Assembly (NCBI RefSeq): GCF_013522725.1
Contig: NZ_JAAMRF010000001.1
Location: forward strand, 186,001-250,000
DNA: 64,000 bases
Direction: 5' to 3'
Source of the DNA: Stutzerimonas azotifigens
Lineage (GTDB): Bacteria; Pseudomonadota; Gammaproteobacteria; Pseudomonadales; Pseudomonadaceae
The stretch's first letter is position 1. Each line of letters begins with the position of its first letter. The notes below the pieces were generated by a model, which did not search any database, was not told where the DNA came from, and saw only the letters and a list, made by a program, of their open reading frames with translations. Made by a program: the position numbers and the translations under genes. Positions 36,413-46,779 of this stretch are shown piece after piece.

Positions 36413-37261
36413 ATGTCGATCAGCGTCATCCAGATGGTCAGCAGACCCGAAGTCGAACCCAACTTGTCCGCCGCCAGCAGGCTGCTGGAACAGGCGGCGC
36501 AGGCCGGCGCGCAACTGGCGGTTCTGCCTGAGAACTTCGCCGCCCTTGGCCATCCGGACGTGGCGGGGCTGGCCCGCGCAGAGGCCGGAGGAAGCGGATT
36601 GATTCTGCCGTGGTTGAAACGGACGGCCCGCGCCCTCAGGTTATGGATTGTCGCCGGTACCTTGCCCCTGCCGCCCGATGAAGATCCTCTGGGCAAACCG
36701 CTGGCCTGCTCGTTGCTGATCGACGCTGATGGTAATCGGGTGGCGCGCTACGACAAGATTCATCTGTTCGACGCCGAGGTCGCCGACAGCCGCAGGATCT
36801 ACCGGGAATCGGACCAGTACGCGGCAGGTCACCGGCTGGTGGTAGCCGATACCCCAGTGGGCCGGCTGGGCATGAGTGTCTGCTACGACCTGCGTTTCGC
36901 CGGGCTCTACGGTGCCTTGCGCGAAGCCGGCGCCGAGCTCATCTGCGTGCCCTCGGCCTTTACCTCGGTGACCGGGCAGGCCCATTGGGAGACGTTGATT
37001 CGCAGCCGGGCGATCGAGACGCAGTGCTATGTCCTGGCCGCGGCGCAGGGCGGCGAGCATCCCGGCGGACGGACGACCCATGGTCATTCGTCTATCGTTG
37101 AGCCTTGGGGTCGGCTGTTGTGCCAGCAGGCCCAGGGCGAAGCGGTGTTGACCATCAACCGCGACGCGGCGGAGCAAGCCGCGATCCGCCAGCGCATACC
37201 GGTGCACGCGCACCGTCGATTTAGCGTGCCAGAGGTCGTTCCGGCCGGCACTACGGAGTGA
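36413..37261 (+). CDS. Carbon-nitrogen hydrolase (deaminated glutathione amidase-like)
   Basis: Nitrilase-superfamily amidase of 282 aa. The Glu-Lys-Cys triad appears in [16 protein letters not shown] and SVCYDLRF. The LFDAEV after the lysine and the Nit1/YbeM-like length point to deaminated glutathione amidase, a metabolite-repair enzyme; substrate assignment is by resemblance. The ATG at 36413 is chosen over an in-frame GTG three codons upstream. Its end overlaps the region just before tldD, which follows at once. Confidence 0.85.
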   Translation: MSISVIQMVSRPEVEPNLSAASRLLEQAAQAGAQLAVLPENFAALGHPDVAGLARAEAGGSGLILPWLKRTARALRLWIVAGTLPLPPDEDPLGKPLACSLLIDADGNRVARYDKIHLFDAEVADSRRIYRESDQYAAGHRLVVADTPVGRLGMSVCYDLRFAGLYGALREAGAELICVPSAFTSVTGQAHWETLIRSRAIETQCYVLAAAQGGEHPGGRTTHGHSSIVEPWGRLLCQQAQGEAVLTINRDAAEQAAIRQRIPVHAHRRFSVPEVVPAGTTE

Positions 37262-37263
37262 AT

Positions 37264-38706
37264 ATGAGTGAACTGCTGTTGCCTGTCACCGAGCGTCTGC
37301 TCACCCCGGGTGGGCTGGGGCTCGATGATCTGCCTGGCCTTCTCGGCGAGTTGGCCGGGCCTGGTATCGATGCCGCCGACCTCTATTTTCAGGATCAGGT
37401 GACCGAAAGCTGGGTGCTTGAAGACGGCATCGTCAAGGAGGGCGGATTTCATCTCGAGCAGGGCGTAGGCGTGCGTGCCTTGTCCGGTGAGAAGACCGGC
37501 TTCGCCTATAGCAATGCGATTACCGCCGATGCCCTGAAACAGGCCGCCCAGGCAGCGCGCTCGATTTCCCGTGGTGGTCGCTCCGCAAGCGTCGAGGTGC
37601 TCGCCAAGGCGAACCCGTCACCACTTTATACGCACGACAACCCGCTCGATGGCATGGGCCGTGGAGAAAAGGTCGAGCTGCTCAAACGCATCGACAGCGC
37701 CACACGGGCGCTGGATCTGCGTATCAAGCAGGTCACGGTGAGTCTGGCCGGGGTCTGGGAACATATCCTGGTGGCGGCGATGGACGGTAGTCTGGCTGCG
37801 GACATCCGGCCGCTGGTGCGCTTCAACGTAAGTGTCATCGTCGAGCAGAACGGTCGCCGCGAGCGCGGTGGGCAGGGCGGTGGCGGGCGTACCGGCTACG
37901 AATTCTTTCTCAGCGAGGACCGCGCCATGGGCTACGCCCGCGAGGCCCTGCGCCAGGCGCTGGTGAATCTCGAAGCGGTGGCGGCGCCGGCCGGCACGCT
38001 ACCGGTGGTCCTCGGCTCCGGCTGGTCCGGGGTGTTGCTGCACGAGGCGGTCGGGCATGGCCTGGAAGGCGACTTCAATCGCAAGGGCAGTTCGGCCTAT
38101 AGCGGCAGGATGGGTCAGCAGGTGGCATCCAAGCTCTGTACCATCGTAGACGACGGTACGCTGGCCGATCGCCGTGGTTCATTGAGCGTCGACGACGAAG
38201 GCACCCCGACCCAATGCACCACACTGATCGAGAACGGCGTGTTGACCGGCTACATGCAGGACAAGCTGAACGCACGCCTGATGGGCGTCGCGCCCACCGG
38301 TAATGGTCGGCGCGAATCCTATGCGCACTTGCCCATGCCGAGGATGACCAACACCTACATGCTGGCCGGCGAGAGCGATCCGCAGGAGATCATCGCGTCG
38401 GTCAAACGCGGCATCTACTGCGCCAGCCTCGGTGGCGGGCAGGTCGATATCACCAGCGGCAAGTTCGTCTTTTCCACCAGCGAGGCCTACCTCATCGAGG
38501 ACGGCAAAATCACCGCTCCGGTCAAGGGCGCAACCCTGATAGGCAATGGCCCGGAGGTGATGAACCGTGTCTCGATGGTGGGCAATGACCTGGCGCTGGA
38601 CAGCGGTGTGGGCACCTGCGGCAAGGATGGCCAGTCGGTCCCGGTCGGCGTCGGTCAGCCGACCCTGAAGATCGATGCGATCACTGTCGGCGGCACTGGC
38701 GCGTGA
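37264..38706 (+). CDS. tldD: Metalloprotease TldD
   Basis: Large-domain partner of the TldD/TldE heterodimer (480 aa). The zinc site [11 protein letters not shown] is present near residue 260. The complex degrades unfolded peptides and matures some peptide antibiotics such as microcin B17. The ATG at 37264 has GGAG five bases upstream. The gene starts 2 bp after the nitrilase stop. Its partner pmbA/tldE lies 665 bp downstream, beyond darP on the opposite strand. Confidence 0.95.
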   Translation: MSELLLPVTERLLTPGGLGLDDLPGLLGELAGPGIDAADLYFQDQVTESWVLEDGIVKEGGFHLEQGVGVRALSGEKTGFAYSNAITADALKQAAQAARSISRGGRSASVEVLAKANPSPLYTHDNPLDGMGRGEKVELLKRIDSATRALDLRIKQVTVSLAGVWEHILVAAMDGSLAADIRPLVRFNVSVIVEQNGRRERGGQGGGGRTGYEFFLSEDRAMGYAREALRQALVNLEAVAAPAGTLPVVLGSGWSGVLLHEAVGHGLEGDFNRKGSSAYSGRMGQQVASKLCTIVDDGTLADRRGSLSVDDEGTPTQCTTLIENGVLTGYMQDKLNARLMGVAPTGNGRRESYAHLPMPRMTNTYMLAGESDPQEIIASVKRGIYCASLGGGQVDITSGKFVFSTSEAYLIEDGKITAPVKGATLIGNGPEVMNRVSMVGNDLALDSGVGTCGKDGQSVPVGVGQPTLKIDAITVGGTGA

Positions 38707-38742
38707 CGGTGCGGCAGGCTCTGGCGGAACCGGACGCAGACT

Positions 38743-39264
38743 TCAGCGCAGGCCGCGTTTGGTCTCATCCAGGTCGCGGATGTATTTGAAGACCTTGCGG
38801 GCGGCTGCCGGCGGCTTGTTGCGCGCCGCCTCGTGCTGCGCATGGCGAATGAGCCCGCGCAGGTGCTGGCGATCGGCTTCGGGGTATTCGCTGACGAAGG
38901 CTTCGAGGGTCTGGTCGTCACCTTCGATCAGCCGGTCGCGCCAGCGCTCCAGGGCATGGAAGCGCTCGTTGTACTGGCGCGTCGAGGCGTCCACCTGGTC
39001 GACCAGCGCGAGGATGGCCTCGATGTCCTGGTCGCGCATCAGCTTGCCGATGTACTGCAGGTGGCGTTTGCGGGCAATGTGGGCCTTGTGCTTGGGCGCA
39101 TCGAGCAATGCCTTGTGCAGTGCATCGGTCAGCGGCAGACGTTCGAGCAGGTCTGGCTTGAGGGTCGTCAGGCGCTCGCCCAGTTCCTGCAGCGCATGCA
39201 GTTCGCGCTTGACCTGGGATTTGCTTTTTTCGTCGAACGCATCGGCGTCGGAAAATTCAGACAT
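38743..39264 (-). CDS. darP: Ribosome biogenesis factor DarP (YjgA)
   Basis: Highly charged helical protein of 173 aa matching the YjgA/DarP family, which binds late 50S assembly intermediates near domain V of 23S rRNA. Typical wording is [19 protein letters not shown] near the N-terminus and [13 protein letters not shown] near the end. The ATG at 39264 gives the family N-terminus although the ribosome site is weak. It is divergent from pmbA and convergent with tldD, which is its usual neighbourhood. Confidence 0.93.
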   Translation of the reverse strand: MSEFSDADAFDEKSKSQVKRELHALQELGERLTTLKPDLLERLPLTDALHKALLDAPKHKAHIARKRHLQYIGKLMRDQDIEAILALVDQVDASTRQYNERFHALERWRDRLIEGDDQTLEAFVSEYPEADRQHLRGLIRHAQHEAARNKPPAAARKVFKYIRDLDETKRGLR

Positions 39265-39371
39265 GGGGCATGGTCCACTTGGAAAGGCCACCATGATAAC
39301 AGCAGCCCCGCCGACGTCGCCTGCATGGCGCCGCTGGGGTGCATACGTTGGCAGAAGTTTTTGGAGCGCTT

Positions 39372-40718
39372 ATGAGTGAGGTAGAGGGCATCGGTCCCGC
39401 GGCATTGCCAGGGCTACGCGAGAAGGTCGCGCAGATCATCAAGGAAGCGCGGCGCCAAGGCGCCAGCGCCAGCGAGGTCTCGGTGTCGATGGAGCAGGGG
39501 CTGTCGACCACGGTGCGTCAGCGCGAAGTGGAGACCGTCGAGTTCAATCGCGACCAGGGCTTTGGCATTACCGTCTATGTCGGCAAGCGCAAGGGCTCGG
39601 CAAGCACCACCGGGGCCACGGACGACGACATCCGGGAAACCGTGGCGGCTGCCCTGGCGATCGCCCAGCACGCGTCGGAAGATCCGTTCTCCGGGCTGGC
39701 CGACGCCTCGCTGATGGCCCGCGATCTTCCTGATCTCGATCTCTTTCACCCCTGGCAGATCACTCCTGAACAGGCGGTCGAGCAGGCACTGGCGTGCGAA
39801 GCGGCTGCCTTCGACACCGACCGCCGTATCCGCAACGCCGACGGCACCAGCCTCAATACCCACCAGGGGTGCCGGGCCTATGGCAACAGCCAGGGTTTCA
39901 TCGGCGGCTATTGCAGCACTCGTCATAGTCTGAGCTGCGTAATGATCGCCGAAAACGACGGGCAGATGCAGCGCGACTACTACTACGACGTCGGTCGCAT
40001 CGGCACATCACTGGCCGATCCGCAGCTGATCGGACGGCGTGCTGCCGAGCGGGCCGTTCGACGCCTTGGCGCACGTCCGGTACCGACGTGCGACGTACCG
40101 GTGCTGTTTTCGGCCGACTTGGCCACCGGGCTGTTCGGGCACTTCCTGGCCGCCATTTCGGGCGGCAATCTCTATCGCAACGCCTCTTTTCTCGAAGGTG
40201 CACTGGGGCAGACCTTATTTCCCGAGTGGCTGCAGCTCGATGAGCGGCCGCACCTGCTGCAGGCGTTAGGCAGCGCAACCTACGACGGTGACGGTCTGGC
40301 GACCTATGCCAAGCCGTTCGTGGAGGACGGCCGACTGGTGTCCTATGTGCTCAGCACCTATTCGGGGCGCAAGCTGGGCATGCCGAGCACGGCCAATGCC
40401 GGCGGCGTGCACAACCTGTACGTCAGTCATGGCGCGGACGACCAGGCGGCGCTGATCCGGCGCATGGGGCGCGGCCTGTTGGTGACCGAGCTGATGGGGC
40501 AGGGGCTGAACCTGGTCACCGGTGATTATTCGCGAGGCGCGGGTGGTTACTGGGTAGAGAACGGCGAGATCCAGTTTCCGGTGCAGGAGGTGACCATCGC
40601 CGGCAACCTACGCGATATGTTCAGGCAACTGGTCGCGGTAGGATGCGATGTCGAGACGCGTGGCAACGTGCGCACCGGTTCGGTTCTGATCGAGCGGATG
40701 AAGGTGGCGGGAAGCTGA
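39372..40718 (+). CDS. pmbA: Metalloprotease accessory subunit PmbA/TldE
   Basis: Partner of TldD (448 aa), of the same fold but without the HExxxH zinc site, as is normal for TldE. TTVRQREVETVEFNRDQG and the C-terminal GAGGYWVENGEIQFPV are family features. ATG at 39372 with GGAG five bases upstream is preferred over a GTG 33 bp earlier. It is convergent with ptsO (40 bp gap). Confidence 0.95.
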   Translation: MSEVEGIGPAALPGLREKVAQIIKEARRQGASASEVSVSMEQGLSTTVRQREVETVEFNRDQGFGITVYVGKRKGSASTTGATDDDIRETVAAALAIAQHASEDPFSGLADASLMARDLPDLDLFHPWQITPEQAVEQALACEAAAFDTDRRIRNADGTSLNTHQGCRAYGNSQGFIGGYCSTRHSLSCVMIAENDGQMQRDYYYDVGRIGTSLADPQLIGRRAAERAVRRLGARPVPTCDVPVLFSADLATGLFGHFLAAISGGNLYRNASFLEGALGQTLFPEWLQLDERPHLLQALGSATYDGDGLATYAKPFVEDGRLVSYVLSTYSGRKLGMPSTANAGGVHNLYVSHGADDQAALIRRMGRGLLVTELMGQGLNLVTGDYSRGAGGYWVENGEIQFPVQEVTIAGNLRDMFRQLVAVGCDVETRGNVRTGSVLIERMKVAGS

Positions 40719-40758
40719 TTGCGAAGTTAGGCTGCCGCTGGCGTCGTTGCCTGCGGAC

Positions 40759-41031
40759 TCATTCGCCTTCTTCGAAGTAATCCTCGATCAGCGCGATCAG
40801 GGCGGCGAGCGCTTCGTCTTCCTGCTCGCCCTGAGTCTGTAGGTGCAGCGTCGTCCCCTTGCTTGCCGCGAGCATCATCACCGCCATGATCCCCTTGCCA
40901 TCGATCAGGCTGGTGGCGTCGCGACCGACGCGGATGTCACAGGGGAAACGGTTGGCCACGCCGACGAACTTCGCCGCCGCGCGGGCGTGGAGGCCCAGTT
41001 TGTTGATGATGGTGATGTCGCAAGCAGGCAT
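40759..41031 (-). CDS. ptsO: Nitrogen phosphotransferase carrier NPr (PtsO)
   Basis: HPr-fold phosphocarrier of 90 aa. The phosphorylated histidine is H15 in KLGLHARAAAKF. The regulatory serine of sugar-type HPr is replaced (the region reads DGKGIMAV), as expected for NPr of the PTS-Ntr chain EINtr-NPr-EIIANtr. It is the last gene of the rpoN-hpf-ptsN-rapZ-ptsO cluster and starts 8 bp after rapZ. Confidence 0.95.
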   Translation of the reverse strand: MPACDITIINKLGLHARAAAKFVGVANRFPCDIRVGRDATSLIDGKGIMAVMMLAASKGTTLHLQTQGEQEDEALAALIALIEDYFEEGE

Positions 41032-41039
41032 TGCGGTTC

Positions 41040-41897
41040 CTAGCTGAGGTCGCGGTGGCGGACCTGCAGGTTCTTCAGCGGCTCCCGGAGCGCTTGCCCC
41101 AGGCGTTCGGCCAGGTAGACCGAGCGATGGTGACCGCCCGTGCAGCCGATGGCAACCGTCACGTAGGCCCGATTGCTGGCGGCGAAGCGCGGCAGCCATT
41201 TGCTCAGGTAGGCCAGGATGTCCTGGTACATCTCTTCCACATCGGGCTGGGTGGCCAGGTATTCGGCTACCGGCTGGTCGAGGCCGGACTGCTCACGCAA
41301 TTCTGCCTTCCAGTAGGGGTTGGGCAGGCAGCGTACGTCGAAAACCAGGTCGGCATCGACCGGCATGCCACGCTTGAAGCCGAAGGATTCGATCAGGAAC
41401 GCGGTGCCGGGCTCCGGCTTGTTCAGCAGGCGCAGCTTCAGCGCATCGCGTAGTTGATAGAGATTGAGGTGCGTGGTGTCGATCTTCAGGTCGGCAAGAT
41501 CGGTGATGGGCGCCAGCAGCTGTTTTTCGTCCTGAATGGCCTCGGCCAGCGAGCGTGTTTCGTTGGTCAGCGGATGTCGTCGGCGCGTCTCCGAGAATCG
41601 CTTGAGCAGGGCCTCGTCATCGGCGTCCAGATACACCACATCGCACTGGATGAAGCGCGCCCGCGCGTCGGCGAGCAGTTCCGGAAAACGTTGCAGGTGG
41701 CTCGGCAGATTGCGCGCATCGATCGATACCGCCACTTGCGGATGCAGCAGCTCGGTGTGCAGCAGAGCTCGCTCCGTCAGCTCCGGCAGCAGCCCGGCTG
41801 GCAGGTTGTCGATGCAGTAAAAGCCGTTGTCCTCCAGGACGTTGAGGGCTGTGCTCTTGCCTGAGCCGGATCGGCCGCTGACGATGATCAGGCGCAT
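41040..41897 (-). CDS. rapZ: RNase adapter protein RapZ
   Basis: P-loop protein of 285 aa with Walker [10 protein letters not shown] at residues 8-16 and the conserved C-terminal [16 protein letters not shown]. In E. coli RapZ guides RNase E to the sRNA GlmZ and so controls glucosamine-6-phosphate supply; in pseudomonads the direct target is less clear. It lies 9 bp after ptsN. Confidence 0.95.
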   Translation of the reverse strand: MRLIIVSGRSGSGKSTALNVLEDNGFYCIDNLPAGLLPELTERALLHTELLHPQVAVSIDARNLPSHLQRFPELLADARARFIQCDVVYLDADDEALLKRFSETRRRHPLTNETRSLAEAIQDEKQLLAPITDLADLKIDTTHLNLYQLRDALKLRLLNKPEPGTAFLIESFGFKRGMPVDADLVFDVRCLPNPYWKAELREQSGLDQPVAEYLATQPDVEEMYQDILAYLSKWLPRFAASNRAYVTVAIGCTGGHHRSVYLAERLGQALREPLKNLQVRHRDLS

Positions 41898-41906
41898 TTC
41901 AGACCT

Positions 41907-42371
41907 CTATTGCCCGTTCTGGACGTCGACCACCACGCGATAAAGACTTTCGCTCGTCTGTGCCTGGCGCAGGCGGTCACGAACCTCGCTGCGGTCCAGC
42001 ATGCTGGCGATCTGGCGAAGCAGCTCCAGATGCTCGTCGGTAGCCGCTTGCGGTACCAATAGCACGAACAGCAGGTCGACGGGCATCCCGTCGATGGCAT
42101 CGAAATCCACCGGTGCGTCGAGCCGAAGCACCGCACTCAGCGGTGTCTGGCAACCGGCGAGCCGGCAGTGGGGGATCGCGATGCCGTTGCCGAAGCCGGT
42201 CGAGCCGAGCTTCTCGCGGGCCACGAGGCTTTCGAAGATGACCTGGGAGTCGAGGTCGGGCATATCGTGCGCGACCAGTCTTGCGATCTGTTCGAGCACG
42301 CGTTTCTTGCTGCCGCCCGGGACGTTCACCAGGGAACGTCCGGGGGTCAGGATGGTTTCGAGTCGGATCAT
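41907..42371 (-). CDS. ptsN: Nitrogen-regulatory PTS protein EIIA-Ntr (PtsN)
   Basis: EIIA-type domain of 154 aa with phosphorylatable H68 in GIAIPHCRL. Final acceptor of the PTS-Ntr chain; it regulates potassium and nitrogen/carbon balance by protein-protein contact. It is located 10 bp after hpf and just before rapZ, the conserved rpoN cluster order. Confidence 0.95.
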   Translation of the reverse strand: MIRLETILTPGRSLVNVPGGSKKRVLEQIARLVAHDMPDLDSQVIFESLVAREKLGSTGFGNGIAIPHCRLAGCQTPLSAVLRLDAPVDFDAIDGMPVDLLFVLLVPQAATDEHLELLRQIASMLDRSEVRDRLRQAQTSESLYRVVVDVQNGQ

Positions 42372-42381
42372 AATGAGGCGA

Positions 42382-42690
42382 TCAGCGGGCGACGACGCCC
42401 TGGTGGCGATCGAGCTGTTTTTCCTTGTGCTTGATCAGCTGGCGGTCGAGTTTGTCGATCAGCAGATCGATGGCTGCGTACATATCTTCATGCTCGGCGT
42501 TGGCGACCACTTCACGGCCGGCCACATGCAGAGTCGCTTCGATTTTCTGTCTGAGTTTCTCGACGGAGAGAATTACCTGAACCGCTATGATTCGGTCGAA
42601 ATGACGTTCGAGTCTTTCGAACTTCTCCTCGATGTATTCACGAAGGGCGTCGGTTACAACCAGGTGGTGTCCACTGATGTTGACTTGCAT
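42382..42690 (-). CDS. hpf: Ribosome hibernation promoting factor (short form)
   Basis: Short HPF/YhbH-type protein of 102 aa. It binds the 30S decoding region and helps form 100S dimers in resting cells. MQVNISGHHLVVTDALREYIEEKFERL opens the protein in pieces typical of the family; the long-form C-terminal domain is absent. The ATG at 42690 has AGGAG upstream. Overlapping hairpins lie between it and rpoN. Confidence 0.95.
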   Translation of the reverse strand: MQVNISGHHLVVTDALREYIEEKFERLERHFDRIIAVQVILSVEKLRQKIEATLHVAGREVVANAEHEDMYAAIDLLIDKLDRQLIKHKEKQLDRHQGVVAR

Positions 42691-42717
42691 ACAGCTTTCT
42701 CCTTTCTCGCCACGTGT

Positions 42718-42758
42718 GGCGGCAGGCCGGAGCGCCTGCCGCCGTAACGCTACGGCGG
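42718..42758 (-). other. Overlapping alternative hairpins between rpoN and hpf
   Basis: Stem A pairs GGCGGCAGGC (42718-42727) with GCCTGCCGCC (42734-42743), 10 perfect pairs. Stem B pairs CCGCCGTA (42739-42746) with TACGGCGG (42751-42758), 8 perfect pairs. They share 42739-42743, so both cannot form fully at once. Stem A ends about 27 nt before the hpf ATG. Confidence 0.6.
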
Positions 42759-42764
42759 TCGCCG

Positions 42765-44267
42765 TCACATCAATCGCTTGCGTTCGCTCGATGGTGCAAT
42801 CCCGAGAGATTCGCGGTACTTGGCGACGGTGCGGCGTGCGACCTGAATGCCCTGTGCCTCCAGTAAACCAGCGATCTTGCTGTCGCTCAACGGCTTTTTC
42901 TGATTTTCCGCTGCCACCAGTTTCTTGATGATCGCGCGGATCGCGGTCGAAGAGCATTCGCCGCCCTCGGAGGTGCTCACATGACTGGAGAAGAAATACT
43001 TGAGTTCGTAAATGCCACGCGGGGTGTGCATGTACTTCTGTGTGGTCACGCGTGAAATGGTCGACTCGTGCATGCCGACGGCTTCGGCAATGTCGTGCAG
43101 CACCAGCGGTTTCATGGCCTCGTCGCCATAGTCGAGGAAGCCGCGCTGGTGCTCGACGATCTGGGTGGCAACCTTCATCAGCGTCTCGTTGCGGCTCTGC
43201 AGACTCTTGATGAACCAGCGCGCCTCTTGCAGCTGGTTGCGCATGAAGGTGTTGTCGGCGCTGGAGTCGGCGCGTTTGACGAAGCCTGCATACTGGGCGT
43301 TGACCCGCAGCCGCGGCACCGCTTCCTGGTTCAGTTCGACGATCCAGCGGTCGTTGTGCTTGCGCACGATCACGTCGGGCACCACGTATTCGGGTTCGCT
43401 TGCCTCGATCTGCGAGCCAGGCCGCGGATTGAGACTCTGGATCAGTTCGATGATTTGGCGCAGCTCGTCTTCCTTGAGCTTCATCTTGCGCATCAGCAGG
43501 CTGTAGTCCCGGCTGCCGAGTACGTCGAGATGATCGCTCACCAATCGCTGCGCCTCGCTCAGCCAGGGCGTCTTGGCGGACAGCTGGCGTAGCTGCAGCA
43601 GCAGGCATTCGCGCAGGTCACGCGCACCGACGCCGGCCGGTTCGAACTGCTGGATGCGGCGCAGCACCACTTCGACTTCATCGAGTTCGACTTCCAGTTC
43701 CGGGTCGAGCGAGTCGAGGACTTCCTGCAGCGATTCTTCGAGATAGCCCTGGTTGTTGATGCAGTCGATCAGGGTGACGGCGATCAGCCGGTCGGTGTCG
43801 CTCATCGGCGCCAGGTTCAACTGCCAGAGCAGGTGGGTCTGCAGGCTTTCGCCGGCGGAGGTGCGAGCCGTGAAGTCCCACTCGTCGTCATCGTTGCTGG
43901 GCAGGCTGCTGGCGCTGGTCTGATAGACGTCTTCCCAGGCGGTGTCCACCGGCAGCTCGTTGGGAATCCGCTCACTCCATTCGCCCTCCTCGAGGTTTTC
44001 GACCGTGTTGATGGTCTCCTCGTAGGTTGTTTCCTGGCGTGTCTCGGTAGTGTTCTCGGTGGTTTTCTCGGCGCCGTCGGCCATCGGGTCGGGGCTGTCG
44101 AAGTCGTCGCCTTCTTCTTGGCGTTCGAGCATGGGATTGGATTCCAGCGCTTCCTGAATTTCCTGCTGCAAATCCAGGGTGGAGAGCTGGAGCAATCGTA
44201 TGGCTTGTTGCAGCTGAGGAGTCATCGTCAGCTGCTGGCCCATCTTCAGGACTAGCGAAGGTTTCAT
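42765..44267 (-). CDS. rpoN: RNA polymerase sigma-54 factor
   Basis: Sigma-54 of 500 aa. The N-terminal Gln/Leu-rich activator-interacting region is [23 protein letters not shown] (split by the family hallmark QQL-M-PQLQQAI), followed by an acidic linker, the core-binding domain, a helix-turn-helix and the RpoN box [10 protein letters not shown] near the end. It directs enhancer-dependent genes including pili, nitrogen use and flagella. A terminator after lptB and 148 bp of upstream space indicate its own promoter. Confidence 0.97.
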   Translation of the reverse strand: MKPSLVLKMGQQLTMTPQLQQAIRLLQLSTLDLQQEIQEALESNPMLERQEEGDDFDSPDPMADGAEKTTENTTETRQETTYEETINTVENLEEGEWSERIPNELPVDTAWEDVYQTSASSLPSNDDDEWDFTARTSAGESLQTHLLWQLNLAPMSDTDRLIAVTLIDCINNQGYLEESLQEVLDSLDPELEVELDEVEVVLRRIQQFEPAGVGARDLRECLLLQLRQLSAKTPWLSEAQRLVSDHLDVLGSRDYSLLMRKMKLKEDELRQIIELIQSLNPRPGSQIEASEPEYVVPDVIVRKHNDRWIVELNQEAVPRLRVNAQYAGFVKRADSSADNTFMRNQLQEARWFIKSLQSRNETLMKVATQIVEHQRGFLDYGDEAMKPLVLHDIAEAVGMHESTISRVTTQKYMHTPRGIYELKYFFSSHVSTSEGGECSSTAIRAIIKKLVAAENQKKPLSDSKIAGLLEAQGIQVARRTVAKYRESLGIAPSSERKRLM

Positions 44268-44402
44268 GGCAGAGGACTTTAAACCTTGAGTGCTGGCACG
44301 GCGGCGCCTGTTCCGACTTCACGAGCGCCCGGGGCGCCGACAGAAAGCAAATTATATGCCCGGTTATGAAGGCTTTGCCTAGACCCGAATCCGAAGGCCA
44401 GC

Positions 44403-44425
44403 AAAAAAACCGCCATCACAGGCGG
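44403..44425 (-). terminator. Rho-independent terminator overlapping the lptB stop
   Basis: GGCGG (44421-44425) and CCGCC (44410-44414) form the stem and a run of seven Ts follows in the minus direction (44409-44403). The lptB stop codon lies in the loop (44416-44418), so the stem uses the last coding bases. Confidence 0.75.
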
Positions 44426-45141
44426 AATTCGTGCCCCAGATACACTTCCTTGACCAGTTGATTGGCGAGGATTGCGTTCGAGTCGCCTTCGGCGATCAGT
44501 TGGCCTTCGCTGACGATATAGGCCACTTCGCAGATATCCAGCGTTTCACGGACGTTGTGATCGGTGATCAGGACGCCAATGCCCTTGGCCTTGAGGTGAT
44601 GGATGATCTGCTTGATGTCGCCGACCGAGATGGGGTCGACGCCGGCGAAGGGCTCGTCGAGCAAGATGAATTTCGGCGCAGTCGCCAGCGCGCGAGCGAT
44701 TTCCACGCGGCGCCGCTCGCCGCCCGACAGGCTCATGCCCAGGCTATCGCGGATGTGGCTGATGTGAAATTCCTGCAGCAGTGATTCGAGCGCCTGCTGG
44801 CGACCGCTGCGGTCGAGATCCTTGCGGGTCTCGAGAATGGCCATGATGTTGTCCGCGACGCTCAGCTTGCGAAAGATCGAGGCTTCCTGGGGCAGGTAGC
44901 CGATCCCGGCGCGCGCGCGGCCGTGCATGGATAGGTGGGTGAGGTCCTGGTCGTCGATCATGACGCGGCCCTGATCGGCGTTGACCAGCCCTACGATCAT
45001 GTAGAAGCAGGTGGTCTTGCCGGCCCCGTTGGGGCCCAGCAGGCCGACGATCTGCCCGCTTTCGATGGACAGACTGACATCGCGCACGACTTGTCGCTTC
45101 TTGTAGCTCTTGGCCAGATGCTGGGCTTTGAGAGTCGCCAT
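44416..45141 (-). CDS. lptB: LPS export ABC transporter ATP-binding protein LptB
   Basis: ATPase of 241 aa that drives LptFG to extract LPS from the inner membrane. Walker [10 protein letters not shown] is at residues 36-44, the signature [15 protein letters not shown] and Walker [14 protein letters not shown] follow. The ATG overlaps the lptA stop by one base (TAATG), so translation is coupled. Confidence 0.97.
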   Translation of the reverse strand: MATLKAQHLAKSYKKRQVVRDVSLSIESGQIVGLLGPNGAGKTTCFYMIVGLVNADQGRVMIDDQDLTHLSMHGRARAGIGYLPQEASIFRKLSVADNIMAILETRKDLDRSGRQQALESLLQEFHISHIRDSLGMSLSGGERRRVEIARALATAPKFILLDEPFAGVDPISVGDIKQIIHHLKAKGIGVLITDHNVRETLDICEVAYIVSEGQLIAEGDSNAILANQLVKEVYLGHEFRL

Positions 45142-45686
45142 TACTCGCTTTGCTCCGCCGCCTGTTCACGCTTGCGCGGCTGGATGACCATGTCTACCCG
45201 CGGGCGAGGCGTGGAGACTTCGGCACCGCTGGCGCGGCCGGCATTGACGATCTGGCGCTGCGTGTCATAGACGATTTTCTCGCCTTCGAAGGTGTTGCCT
45301 TCCTGAACCACGCGCGCCTGGTCGAGCAGTACGATGCGCTCGTTGCTGGCGAAATACTGAATGGTCAGGCCGTAGGCCTGCACGATCTGCTTGTCGGCGG
45401 CCGGCTTCTGCTCGTAATAGGCCGGTCTGCCGACGGCGGTAAACACCTCGACGTCGCCGTTCTGGTTCTGGGTGATGGTAACGGTATTGCCGGTGATCTT
45501 CATCGAGCCCTGGGTGATGACCACGTCGCCACGGTAGACGGCCACGCCCTGGCGATCATCGAGCTCGGCGCTGTCGGCCTGAACGCGGATCGGCTGGTTG
45601 CGGTCTTCGGGCAGTGCCCAGAGGTTCGTGCTGGCCAGCAGAGCCGCCGCCAGGCTGAGAAGGGAAAGGGGTTTAACGAACCTCAT
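45141..45686 (-). CDS. lptA: LPS transport periplasmic protein LptA
   Basis: Periplasmic bridge protein of 181 aa: signal peptide (residues 1-25, ending STNLWALPE), then an OstA-type beta-jellyroll ([21 protein letters not shown]). Polymers carry LPS from LptC to LptDE. The gene overlaps the end of lptC by 14 bp. The C-terminus is charged and variable. Confidence 0.95.
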   Translation of the reverse strand: MRFVKPLSLLSLAAALLASTNLWALPEDRNQPIRVQADSAELDDRQGVAVYRGDVVITQGSMKITGNTVTITQNQNGDVEVFTAVGRPAYYEQKPAADKQIVQAYGLTIQYFASNERIVLLDQARVVQEGNTFEGEKIVYDTQRQIVNAGRASGAEVSTPRPRVDMVIQPRKREQAAEQSE

Positions 45687-46245
45687 GCTGGCCTCTTACG
45701 TTGGACAACAGGAGCATCCTGCCGTCATTCAAATACGCTTTCATACCGGTCGCCGTGGTGACCCCGTTGGCGGCTTCGATTCTAACGGCTTGCTCGGTCT
45801 GCGCATATTGCTCATCCGGCAATACCGTCATCCTGCTGGTGGTCAGGATCGTCGGCCGGCCTTTTTCGTCGGTGCGTTCGACCCGCACGTTGTCGATCAA
45901 TTCAACCTCGGTACCTTCCGGTGACACTTCTCCCCGGTCGCTGCGCACGTGCCAGGGCAAGTCGCTGCCGCGGTAGAGGTTCAGATCCGGGCGAGTGAGC
46001 AGGCTGATATCGCTGGCCTTGATGTGTTCGACCCGGTCGGCGGTCAGCTCGTAATGACGGTTGCCGTCGGGCTGATACTGCACGGTGCGCGAGTTGACGA
46101 CATAGAAGTCAACCTCGGGCTCTTCGGTGTTGGCTACCGGTGGTGACTGCATGAAGGTTTCCGGACGGATGTTCCAGTAACCCACAGCGACCAGTACGGC
46201 TGCAATCAGGGCGAGGCCGACGGGAAGGCGAAGTTTGCGCAGCAT
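45673..46245 (-). CDS. lptC: LPS export protein LptC
   Basis: Bitopic inner-membrane protein of 190 aa with one N-terminal span (about residues 7-24) and a periplasmic jellyroll that hands LPS to LptA. YELTADRVEHIKASD and [18 protein letters not shown] fit the family. It follows kdsC by 9 bp and overlaps lptA. Confidence 0.94.
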   Translation of the reverse strand: MLRKLRLPVGLALIAAVLVAVGYWNIRPETFMQSPPVANTEEPEVDFYVVNSRTVQYQPDGNRHYELTADRVEHIKASDISLLTRPDLNLYRGSDLPWHVRSDRGEVSPEGTEVELIDNVRVERTDEKGRPTILTTSRMTVLPDEQYAQTEQAVRIEAANGVTTATGMKAYLNDGRMLLLSNVRGQHEVR

Positions 46246-46254
46246 GCTGAACCC

Positions 46255-46779
46255 CTATAGATAAGCTGCCTGGGCCGCTTCGAGCGTGCCTTGGGCGCGC
46301 ATGATCAGTTCGCAGAACTCCCTCGCCGCGCCTTCACCGCCCCGGGCCTGGGTGACGCCGTGGGCATGCTGACGAACGAAGCCGTCGGCGCTCGCGACCG
46401 CCATTCCAAGGCCGACGCGACGCATGACCGGCAGATCCGGCAGGTCGTCCCCCAGGTAGGCGACGTCAGCGTAGCCAAGCCCCAGTTCGGCGAGCAGTTC
46501 ATCGAGCACCACGAGTTTATCTTCGCGCCCCTGGTACAGGTGCTGAATGCCGAGATTCTGAGCGCGACGCTCGACTACCGGTGTCTTGCGCCCGCTGATG
46601 ATCGCGGTGCGTACGCCGGAGTTGATCAGCATCTTGATGCCATGCCCGTCGAGGGTGTTGAAGGTCTTGAACTCACTGCCGTCGACGAGGAAATACAGCT
46701 TGCCGTCGGTGAGCACGCCGTCGACGTCGAAAATGGCCAGGCGTACACCGGCGGCGCGTTGCAGCAGGGCGGCATCCAT
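46255..46779 (-). CDS. kdsC: 3-deoxy-D-manno-octulosonate 8-phosphate phosphatase KdsC
   Basis: HAD-family phosphatase of 174 aa for the Kdo pathway of LPS synthesis. Motif I is FDVDGVLTDG, motif II ISGRKTP and motif IV YLGDDLPDLPV. The ATG at 46779 overlaps the kdsD stop (TGATG); a GTG one codon upstream is also possible. It forms Kdo from Kdo-8-phosphate. Confidence 0.95.
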   Translation of the reverse strand: MDAALLQRAAGVRLAIFDVDGVLTDGKLYFLVDGSEFKTFNTLDGHGIKMLINSGVRTAIISGRKTPVVERRAQNLGIQHLYQGREDKLVVLDELLAELGLGYADVAYLGDDLPDLPVMRRVGLGMAVASADGFVRQHAHGVTQARGGEGAAREFCELIMRAQGTLEAAQAAYL

